Program-made: the position numbers and the translations under genes
Shown here: piece by piece, positions 56,107 to 63,419 of the stretch
How the letters are laid out: each line of letters begins with the position of its first letter
How positions within the stretch are numbered: position 1 is the stretch's first letter
Notes under the pieces: generated by a model
What the model saw: only the letters and a program-made list of their open reading frames with translations
What the model was told of the DNA's origin: nothing
Databases searched by the model: none
Source: Pseudonocardia sp. CNS-139
GTDB lineage: Bacteria; Actinomycetota; Actinomycetes; Mycobacteriales; Pseudonocardiaceae
Length of the DNA stretch: 64,000 nt
Direction: 5' to 3'
Assembly: GCA_001942415.1 (NCBI GenBank)
Contig: MKJX01000033.1
Span: 1-64,000, forward strand

Positions 56107-56523
56107 TCAGCCCTGCGCCGGGTCCGGGACGGCGAGTGTGAACGAGTGGTGCTCGTGCGTCACGGTCCACCGCCCGCCGTCGCGGCGCAGCCCGATCGTC
56201 AGCCGCAGCCGCCGGTCCGGCTCGGTGGCGAGCTCGTCGGGCGTGCCGCAGCGCAGCAGCGCGTGCGCGCAGCCGACGTCGGCCCCCGCCGTGACGTCGA
56301 GGTCGACGATCTCGAACGACGCCCCGCCGGCCTGCCACTCGAAGAACGGCGGCCAGGTCCGCGCGTAGGCGTCGATGCCGCGCACGCCGTCCTCGGGCGG
56401 TGGGACGTCGAACATCACGATGTCCGCGGCGTGGTCGGCGAGCACGGTGGGCAGGTCGCCGGCGTGCACGGCCGCGGCCCAGCGCTCGATCAGGGTCCGG
56501 ATCTGCTTCTCGTCATCGGTCAT
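56107..56523 (-). CDS. SnoaL/NTF2-like protein
   Basis: 138 residues of the SnoaL-like/ketosteroid isomerase-like fold: TDDEKQIRTLIERWAAAVHA, GDLPTVLADHAADIVMFDVP, PPEDGVRGIDAYARTWPPFF, RRDGGRWTVTHEHHSFTLAV. This family often acts as a small-molecule binding or isomerising protein. The start is ATG 56523; a longer frame adds ten unlikely residues. The methyltransferase gene ends 38 bases upstream on the same strand, so they may form an operon. Confidence 0.85.
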   Translation of the reverse strand: MTDDEKQIRTLIERWAAAVHAGDLPTVLADHAADIVMFDVPPPEDGVRGIDAYARTWPPFFEWQAGGASFEIVDLDVTAGADVGCAHALLRCGTPDELATEPDRRLRLTIGLRRDGGRWTVTHEHHSFTLAVPDPAQG

Positions 56524-56560
56524 GCGGGTTCTGACCGGATTTCCCGGCACGACTCATCGC

Positions 56561-57380
56561 TCAGAAGCGGTAGCGCAGGATCCGTCCCACGTCGCGGAAC
56601 CCGGGCAGGTGCGCCATCACCCGCATCGCCACCCGGCCGGAGCGCGGCAGCGCGGCGTTGCCCGGCAGCCGGACGCTCGGCAGGTCGTCGACCAGCACGA
56701 GCCCGTCGGGCCGGCGTTCGAGGCGCGCGGGTCGTCGATGCCCCAGTGCAGGGTGGCGCCCGACCGGCGCACGGCCGGCACGAGCTTCTGGATCCGGATG
56801 CCGAACGACCCGTAGCAGTCGAAGAGCAGCTGCCCGCTCGGGAACCGGCCGGTGATGCGCTCGACGAGCGCCCTCCCGTCGGCCTCGTGCAGGTACATCG
56901 AGAGGCCCTCGAAGACGGCGACGGTCGGGCGGTCGGCGGGCACGTCCGCGAGCCAGCCCTCGTCCGTGACGGACGCCGCGACCGTGCGGTAGTCGGCCGC
57001 GGCGGGCGGGGGCAGCAGGCGTTCGCGCAGCGCGACCACCACGGGCTGGTCCAGGTCGACCCAGCGCACGGTGGGCGGCGGCGCCATCCGGTGCACGCGG
57101 GTGTCGAGCCCGCAGGCCAGGTGCAGCACCGTCGACTCGGGGTGGGCGGCGAGGAACTCCCTGGTCCAGTCGTCGAGCTGGCGGGCGCGGATCGCGACGC
57201 GGCCGAGGACATGGCCGTCATCCCCGTCCTGCGGAAGTCGTAGTCGATGCGGTCGGCGGCGCGGGCCGCCTCGACGTCGCCCAGGATCGGGCGGGGCGAG
57301 CGGCTGTCGACAGCGCGGCCCCACAGCGTGGCCAGCATCGTCTCCGACGCGCCGGTGAGCGTGACCTTCTCGGTGTCCAC
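56561..57380 (-). CDS. Class I methyltransferase, PPM1/TcmP-like (two frame breaks)
   Basis: About 273 residues of the leucine carboxyl methyltransferase-related family (O-methyltransferases such as TcmP). It starts MDTEKVTLTGASETMLATLW, then RQLDDWTREFLAAHPESTVL, HLACGLDTRVHRM (SAM loop), VRWVDLDQPVVVALRERLLP (acidic D-L-D), TVAVFEGLSMYLHEADGRAL and FDCYGSFGIRIQKLVPAVRR. Frame changes near 57215 and 56715 each fit one missing base, restoring a C-terminus ending FRDVGRILRYRF. The start is GTG 57380. Co-occurrence with a SnoaL-like gene hints at polyketide-like substrate chemistry but no cluster is visible. Confidence 0.83.
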
Positions 57381-57549
57381 AGCGGCAGCATTCCAGGGTC
57401 CGGAGCCGCCCGCGGCGCGCCCGCCTTCTCACCAAGGGTGACCGGTTGCAAACGCGCCGTGACCGGTCCGCTAGGGTCCGTCCCGGATCGTCCGACCCGG
57501 CTCCCCGCCGGCCCCGAGTCGGCACGGGTCGCGGTCCGGAAGGTTCGTC

Positions 57550-58326
57550 GTGTCTCGGCACCGCTCCCCCGGCAGCCGGTACGCACCTCCGCGTCCCGGC
57601 GCACGCAGAACCGGCCCGGCGCAGCACCGTGCCGTCGCCGAGTCCGTCGTGCGCAACGGGATGAGCGCAGCGGCGACCGCGGGCGGGGTGCTCGCGGTCG
57701 TGGTGCCGGCCGTCGCCGTCGCGACCCCGGCGCCCACGACCGGCGGCGACGCGGCCGAGGTCCGGCTGGCGTCCGACGCGGACCGCGACGCGCAGGTCCG
57801 CATGATCGCGAGCATCGTGCCGGTGGACAGCGCGCCCGACCCGGAACCCCCGGAGGTCGACGTGGGCGACCTGCTCAAGGCCGCCGGGCTCGCCGACGTC
57901 GCCCGGCAGGCCGAGGAGCTGCGCGCCGCCCGCGAGGCCGCCGCGCACTGCGACGCCGACCTCGACGGGCTCGGGCGCGTCAAGCCGTGGGTACGGGCCG
58001 CGGCACGGTTCCTGAGCTGTCTCTACGACGAGCCGACGCTGATCGGGGTGAGCCGGCGCAGCCGCCACTCCGACCACCCCAGCGGGCACGCCGTCGACCT
58101 CATGGTCCGCGGCGAACGCGGCGACCGGATCGCCGAGTGCGCGCTGGCCAACCGCGAGGAGCTGGGCATCAGCTACGTGATCTGGGAGCAGCGCGTCAAC
58201 CACGGCGACGGCTGGGAGCGGATGGAGGACCGGGGCGGCGACACCGAGAACCACGTGGACCACGTGCACATCTCGTTCGAGCGCAGCAGCCCCGACGGCG
58301 TCCCCGACGCATCCCGCTGCAAGTAG
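57550..58326 (+). CDS. Secreted protein with M15-like C-terminal domain, paralogue 2
   Basis: 258 residues, uninterrupted. Like the copy at 41596-42398 it starts MSRHRSPGSRYAPPRPGAR, has a membrane/signal segment (AATAGGVLAVVVPAVAVATP), a helical linker (VDVGDLLKAAGLADVARQAE), and a C-terminal domain with RRSRHSDHPSGHAVDLMVRG, SYVIWEQRVNHGDGWERMED and VDHVHISFERSS. The H-x6-D and D-H-V-H pattern is of M15 zinc-peptidase type. The start is GTG 57550 after GGAAGG. A TTGCAA and a TAGGGT lie upstream at 57446 and 57472 as a possible promoter. It is likely active on peptidoglycan. Confidence 0.85.
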   Translation: MSRHRSPGSRYAPPRPGARRTGPAQHRAVAESVVRNGMSAAATAGGVLAVVVPAVAVATPAPTTGGDAAEVRLASDADRDAQVRMIASIVPVDSAPDPEPPEVDVGDLLKAAGLADVARQAEELRAAREAAAHCDADLDGLGRVKPWVRAAARFLSCLYDEPTLIGVSRRSRHSDHPSGHAVDLMVRGERGDRIAECALANREELGISYVIWEQRVNHGDGWERMEDRGGDTENHVDHVHISFERSSPDGVPDASRCK

Positions 58327-58335
58327 CCCCTCCCC

Positions 58336-58392
58336 GTTGCAGCAAAGCCACCCCCATGCAGCGAGACGGCATGAGGGTGGCTTTGCTGCAAC
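58336..58392. terminator. Long AAAGCCAC-type hairpin between convergent genes
   Basis: GTTGCAGCAAAGCCACCC (58336-58353) pairs perfectly over 18 bp with GGGTGGCTTTGCTGCAAC (58375-58392); the interior adds CATGC/GCATG. It lies between the stops of the secreted protein (58326) and PhoX (58408), so it can end transcription from both sides. Confidence 0.85.
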
Positions 58393-58407
58393 CGGGGTCG
58401 GGCGGGC

Positions 58408-60529
58408 CTACTCGCCGATCCGGCCGGGGCGGCCGTTCCGGCCGACCTTCCAGATGTTCACCACGGACGGCCGGGGCTGGGTGCCGGGGCCGTCGGGGAA
58501 CGTCGAGAGCGGGTTCTCCGGGCCGGCGTCGTCGAGGTCCCCGGGGTGCTGCGGCGAGATCAGCACGAAGTCCGACGTCACCACCGGCCCGCAGCACTCC
58601 GCACCCGCCGGCACGCTGGCGAAGAGCGTGGTGCGCCCGCGGGTCTCGCCCTCCAGCGACACCCCGTAGAGGCCGTCGTTGATGTCGAGCGCGAGGCCGG
58701 AGTCGGTGGAGATCCACAGGTTGCCGTGGTCGTCGAACGCGAGGTTGTCCGGCGACGTGATCGGGCTGACCTGGCTCTTGTCGTACCCGCCGAACCAGGT
58801 GCTCGGGTCGGCCGGGTTGCCGCAGATCAGCAGGATCGACCAGCCGAAACGGGTGGCGGTCGGGTCGTCGTCGGCCTCGACCAGCTCCAGGACGTGGCCG
58901 TGCGCGTTGTTGTGGCGCGGGTTGGCCTCGTCGGCGGGCGCGGTGCGGTTGGCGCCGGCCTTGCCGCGGTCGGTGTTGTTCGTCAGCGCGATGTAGACGC
59001 GGCCGCTGTGCGGGTTGGCCTCGACGTCCTCGGGGCGGTCCATCTTCGTGGCGCCGACGCGGTCGGCGGCCTCGCGCGTGAAGACGTAGACCTCCTCGGC
59101 GGTCATCCCGTCGACGAACGACCGGTCGCCGGCCGCCAGCGGGATCCACTCGCCGCCGCCGTCGAACTCGCCGTCGGCGGGCAGGCGGCCAGTGCCGTCG
59201 ATCTCGGCGGCCGGGCTGTTGCCGTCGAACCGGGCGACGTAGAGCGTGCCCTCGGTGAGCAGCGTGCGGTTGTGCTCGCGGGCGCGGCGGCTGCCGCCCT
59301 TCATCCGCTTGTTGTCGGAGACGAACTTGTAGACGTAGTCGAACCGCTCGTCGTCGCCCATGTACGCGACGGCGCGGCCGTCGTCGGTGAGGCGGATCGT
59401 CGCGCCCTCGTGCTTGAACCGGCCGAGCGCCGTGTGCTTGACGGGCGTGGCGTCCGGGTCGTACGGGTCGACCTCGACGATCCAGCCGAAGCGGTTGACC
59501 TCGTTGGGCTCCTGCGCCACGTCGAAGCGGGCGTCGAAGCGCTCCCACTTCCGGTCCGAGGACTCCTCGGTGATCGTGTAGCGGGCCAGCCGCGCCGCGG
59601 CCGTCGGCTCCGTGACGGTGCCGGCGTTGGCGAAGTACTGGTTGAAGTTCTCCTCGCCGGACAGGAACCGTGCCCCACGGCGTGACGCCGCCCGCGCAGT
59701 TGTTGAACGTGCCCAGCACGCGGGTGCCGGTCGGGTCGGCGGACGTGCGCAGCAGCTCGGACCCGGCGGCCGGTCCGACCAGCTCGAACTCGGACGTGCC
59801 GGTGTAGCGGCGGTTGTGGAACTCGTCCATCACCGGGGTCATCCGGCCGGTCTCGCGGTCGCGCTCGACGACGACCACCGAGAGCCCGTGCGCGGCCAGG
59901 CCGATGCGGAACTGCTCCTCGGTGGGGCTGTCCTCGTCGTAGCCGCGGAACATGAGCGGCTCGACGGTGTACTCGTGGTTGTTGAACATGATGTGGCGCT
60001 CGCCGGGCCCGCGCAGCGGCACGAGGCCGCAGAAGTCGTTGTTGTAGCCGAACTGGCCGGCCTGCGCGTCCGCGGTCTGGTTCTCGTAGTCGAACTGCGG
60101 CGCGCCGGGCACGACCGGGTCGCCCCAGCGGATCACGACGTTGCTGTCGTAGCCGGGCGGCACGGTGATCGCGTCGGTGGTGTTCGCCGGGACGGGCTCG
60201 TAGTTCAGGCCGCGCGGCAGGCGGGCGTTCCCGCTCGTGGCGGGCGCGGTGGCCGGGGACGCGGCGGCGGTGCCGGCGAACGCGGTGCCGGCGCCGGCGG
60301 CGAGGCTCAGCACGGCGCCGGCGCGCAGCATCCCGCGGCGGCTGAAGACCTGGCCCAGCACGTCGCCGAAGTACTGGTTGTCCGACCTGTTCGGCTCCTC
60401 GTGCGCGCAGGCGTTGGCGCAGCGGTAGCGGCAGGTGAGCCCCTGCCGTCCGCCGTGGCCCTTCGTCAGCAGCGGCAGCGGGACAGGGCCCGAAGCGGGG
60501 GCGGCGTCATCCGGACAGGACTGGCTCAC
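58408..60529 (-). CDS. phoX: PhoX-family alkaline phosphatase (one frame break)
   Basis: About 707 residues; a Tat-exported Ca/Fe phosphatase that releases phosphate from organic esters. The Tat motif SRRGMLRAGAVLSLAAGAGT follows a 65-residue leader, typical of PhoX. Family parts are LPRGLNYEPVPANTTDAITV, IMFNNHEYTVEPLMF, RRYTGTSEFELVGPAAG, TFNNCAGGVTPWGT, GWIVEVDPYDPDATPVKHTA, MDRPEDVEANPHSGRVYIAL and SPDNLAFDDHGNLWISTDSG. One extra base near 59668 shifts the frame in the stretch after TPWGT (an inserted G, unlike the deletions elsewhere). A candidate PHO box lies at 60601-60622. Confidence 0.92.
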
Positions 60530-60600
60530 GGGGCTTTCCTCCTGGTGGGAGCTCGGGAAACGCGATCACCCTAAGGAGTGACGGGGTGGGATCAGTGGCT

Positions 60601-60622
60601 CCGAGATGGATCAGAGGTGAAC
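60601..60622 (-). promoter_or_regulatory. Candidate PHO box upstream of phoX
   Basis: On the minus strand GTTCACCTCTG is followed directly by ATCCATCTCGG, two 11-base units matching the direct-repeat PHO box of actinomycetes (unit core TTCACC). It lies about 72 bases before the phoX start, with a -10-like TAGGGT near 60572. PhoP binding is inference. Confidence 0.55.
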
Positions 60623-60749
60623 GAGAGATCCCGGAACAACCGACAAACCGCCCCGCGCGGGGTCCCGGAGGGCTGACGGGTGCAACTCCCGCGGCATCGC
60701 TAGCGTTGACCCTTCGCGAGCTTCTGCATCGATGGAGAGGGTGCGAACC

Positions 60750-61775
60750 ATGCGCGTCGGCGTGCTCACCGGGGGCGGCGACTGCCCCGGGCTCAACGCG
60801 GTGATCCGGGCGCTCGTCCGCAAGGGCGTCCCGGAGTACGGCTACTCGTTCCTCGGTTTCCGGGACGGCTGGCGCGGCCCGCTCGAAGCGCTCACGAAGC
60901 CGCTGGACATCCCCGCCGTGCGCGGCCTGCTGCCGCGCGGCGGCACCATCCTCGGCTCCTCGCGCACCAACCCGTTCGCCGAGACCGGCGGCGTCGAGAA
61001 GATCAAGCGCAACCTGCAGAACCTCGGCGTCGACGCGCTGGTCGTGATCGGCGGCGAGGACACCCTCGGCGTCGCGGCGAAGCTGCACGAGATGGGCGTC
61101 AACGTCGTCGGGGTGCCCAAGACCATCGACAACGACCTCTCCGGCACCGACTACACGTTCGGCTTCGACACCGCGGTCAACATCGCGACCGAGGCCATCG
61201 ACCGGCTGCACACCACCGCCGAGTCGCACCACCGGGCGCTGATCGTCGAGGTCATGGGCCGGCACGCGGGCTGGATCGCGCTGCACTCCGGGATGGCCGG
61301 CGGCGCCAACGCGATCCTCATCCCCGAGGTGCGGTTCGACATCGAGCAGGTGTGCGAATGGGTCGAGTCGCGGTTCCGGCTCGACTACGCGCCGATCATC
61401 GTCGTCGCCGAGGGCGCCAAGCCCAAGGAGGGCGACGAGGTGCTGCAGAGCGGCGAGACCGACGCGTTCGGGCACGTCCGGCTGGGCGGCATCGGCGACT
61501 GGCTGGCCCGCGAGATCGAGACGCGCACCGGCAAGGAGGCGCGCACCACCGTGCTGGGGCACGTCCAGCGCGGCGGCACGCCCACCGCGCGCGACCGCTG
61601 GCTCGCCACCCGGTTCGGCCTGCACGCCATCGACGCCGTGCACGAGGGCAGGTGGGGGCAGATGACGGCGCTGCGCGGCACCGAGATCGTCACGGTGCCG
61701 CTCTCGGAGGCGACGAAGGAGCTCAAGCTCGTCGACCCGGCGCTGTACGCGGAGGCCGAGGTCTTCTTCGGCTGA
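60750..61775 (+). CDS. pfp: 6-phosphofructokinase, PPi-dependent type by active-site residues
   Basis: 341 residues; phosphorylates fructose 6-phosphate to the 1,6-bisphosphate. Motifs are MRVGVLTGGGDCPGLNAVIR, RGGTILGSSRTNPFAETGG, ALVVIGGEDTLGVAAKLHEM, GVPKTIDNDLSGTDYTFGFD with the catalytic Asp, VEVMGRHAGWIALHSGMAGG and TTVLGHVQRGGTPTARDRWL. In the E. coli numbering Gly104 is Asp (GGEDT) and Gly124 is Lys (PKTIDND), the combination seen in PPi-dependent enzymes such as that of Amycolatopsis methanolica; ATP enzymes of streptomycetes have Gly104. Start ATG 60750 is favoured by GGAGAGGG and the family N-terminus. Confidence 0.9.
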   Translation: MRVGVLTGGGDCPGLNAVIRALVRKGVPEYGYSFLGFRDGWRGPLEALTKPLDIPAVRGLLPRGGTILGSSRTNPFAETGGVEKIKRNLQNLGVDALVVIGGEDTLGVAAKLHEMGVNVVGVPKTIDNDLSGTDYTFGFDTAVNIATEAIDRLHTTAESHHRALIVEVMGRHAGWIALHSGMAGGANAILIPEVRFDIEQVCEWVESRFRLDYAPIIVVAEGAKPKEGDEVLQSGETDAFGHVRLGGIGDWLAREIETRTGKEARTTVLGHVQRGGTPTARDRWLATRFGLHAIDAVHEGRWGQMTALRGTEIVTVPLSEATKELKLVDPALYAEAEVFFG

Positions 61776-61864
61776 CGCAGCCCGCTGGGCCGTTTGCCGG
61801 ACGCTTCATCCGCCTGCAACAACACCGCAACGGCAGCGTCCGGCGCGGTGTTCACCATCTGTCC

Positions 61865-62257
61865 ATGCGGCGATCGCTCACGCAGCTGGCCTGCCACGGA
61901 CAGTGCCGGCCCGACCCGGCGCGGCACGAGCACCACAACCGGCTGCTGCAGGTGGAGACCGACCCGGACGCGCTCCTCGACCTCTTCGAGACGGCCGTGA
62001 CCTGGGCGGAGCTCGAGTACCCGGAGGAGTCGACGATCGCGCCGCACGAGTGGCTCGACTTCGCCGAGCGGCACCGCTGGCACGACCCCGAACGGGTCCT
62101 GCGGATCTTCGGCCTGGCGACGGACATCGCGCTGCGCGCGGCGCCCGCCCCGGTGGCGGAGCCGCTGGGCATGGCGGCGGGCTCGGGCATCTGCCCGACG
62201 CTGGACCCGGTGGAGCCGCCGCGTCCCCGCCCCCGCCTCCGCCTGGCCCGCCCCTGA
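61865..62257 (+). CDS. Conserved actinobacterial protein of unknown function
   Basis: 130 residues: MRRSLTQLACHGQCRPDPAR, LLQVETDPDALLDLFETAVT, WAELEYPEESTIAPHEWLDF, then ERVLRIFGLATDIALRAAPA and a proline/arginine tail. The start is ATG 61865 (in frame with the body of the protein). It lies 89 bases after the phosphofructokinase and ends just before a long hairpin. I recognise no domain; two Cys (CHGQC) sit near the N-terminus. Confidence 0.6.
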   Translation: MRRSLTQLACHGQCRPDPARHEHHNRLLQVETDPDALLDLFETAVTWAELEYPEESTIAPHEWLDFAERHRWHDPERVLRIFGLATDIALRAAPAPVAEPLGMAAGSGICPTLDPVEPPRPRPRLRLARP

Positions 62258-62274
62258 CTCCGCTGCCTCTGCCT

Positions 62275-62319
62275 GGAAAGCCACGTTCAGGACCGCCACC
62301 GCCCTGAACGTGGCTTTCC
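62275..62319. terminator. AAAGCCAC-type hairpin between convergent genes
   Basis: GGAAAGCCACGTTCAGG (62275-62291) pairs perfectly over 17 bp with CCTGAACGTGGCTTTCC (62303-62319). It fills the 68-base gap between the stops at 62257 and 62326 and shares its core with hairpins at 1059-1105 and 58336-58392. Confidence 0.85.
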
Positions 62320-62325
62320 TGGTGT

Positions 62326-63341
62326 TCAGGAGCGCGGGAGGCCGGTCACCTTCGCCGTCGCCAGGTCCATCGCCACCGCGCGGTTCCCGCCGCGGCGCAG
62401 GGCCAGCTCGCCCGTGCCGTCCAGGGTGCCGACGACGGCCGCGGCCAGGTCGCGTCGGTGAACGCGGCCACGCAGGCGGCCTCGCGGCCGGGCGGGACGC
62501 AGAGCAGGAACGCGAAGCTCGGGAAGCAGTTCAGCCAGCGGGTCAGGGGCAGCCCGGCCGGGGTGGGGACGGCGTCCAGGTCGACCGTGACGCCCAGCCC
62601 GCGGTGCTCCAGCAGCATGGCCAGCGACCCGACGAGCCCGGCCATGCTGACGTCCTTCGCCGCGACGCACAGCCCGTGGCGGGCCAGCGCGGCGAGCAGC
62701 CGGACGTCACCGGCGCAGCGCTCGGCGCGGCTGCGGAACGCGGGGAAGAACGGGAAGTCCGCGCGCATCTCGCCGTCCAGCGCCGCGGCGACCACGAGCG
62801 ACTGGCCGGGCGCCGCGTTCGTCACCGACAGCGGGGCCGGCGCGTGCCCCACCCCGAACGCCGAGACGGCGGGCGGGCCGTCGTGCACGGTCAGGTGGCC
62901 GCCGACGATCGGCACGCGGTAGAGCAGCGCGGCCTCCCGCATCCCGGCGAGCACCTGCCGGGCGACCGGCTCCGACGCCGCGACCGTGTCGACGATGCCG
63001 AGCGGCTCGGCGCCCATCGCGGCGAGGTCGTTCACGTTGGTGAGCACGGCGGCGAACCCGGCGCCGTGCGGGTCGGCCGCCACGAACGGCGGGAAGATCG
63101 CCTCGCCGCACGCGACCACCCGGGTGCCCGCGGCGTCCACCACCGCGCCGTCGTCACCGGGGCCGGCCAGCCAGTCGGTGCCGGCGGCCTCGGCCCCGAG
63201 CACCTCCCCGACCAGCCCGATCTCCGCCTTCGCGCGCAGCCCGGGGTTGGCGAGCACCGAGTCGACGATCGCGGCGAGCGGCTCGGCCACGGGCGGGGCG
63301 GCCGGTGCTGCGCTGAACGGTGACCTCGCAAGCTCGGTCAC
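62326..63341 (-). CDS. AIR-synthase-related protein, Sll0787 type (one frame break)
   Basis: About 339 residues of the PurM/AIR synthase-like superfamily: EIGLVGEVLGAEAAGTDWLA, GPGDDGAVVDAAGTRVVACG (nucleotide-binding Asp), TNVNDLAAMGAEPLGIVDTV, VPIVGGHLTVHDGPPAVSAF, AAKDVSMAGLVGSLAMLLEH. Members resembling Sll0787/MSMEG_0570-region proteins lie in the Nit1C clusters tied to nitrile or cyanide use. The frame shifts near 62448 with one missing base. Its GTG 63341 lies inside a 40-bp repeat so that its first residues are VTELARSPFSAAP. It follows the XRE-cupin gene in the same direction. Confidence 0.75.
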
Positions 63342-63419
63342 GCCCCCTCCTCGCTGACGCTCGTCGGTGCCGCGCCCGGCGGTGCTGCGCTGAACGGTGA
63401 CCTCGCAAGCTCGGTCACG
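63303..63419. repeat. Two 40-bp direct repeats with an internal palindrome
   Basis: An identical 40-bp sequence occurs at 63303-63342 and 63380-63419 (77 bases apart). Each contains GTGACC-N10-GGTCAC. The left copy supplies the start codon and first 13 residues of the AIR-synthase-like gene; the right copy contains the stop codon of the XRE-cupin gene and an identical GTG start of a 26-codon frame. It looks like a short palindromic element placed at, or duplicated across, a gene boundary. Confidence 0.85.
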
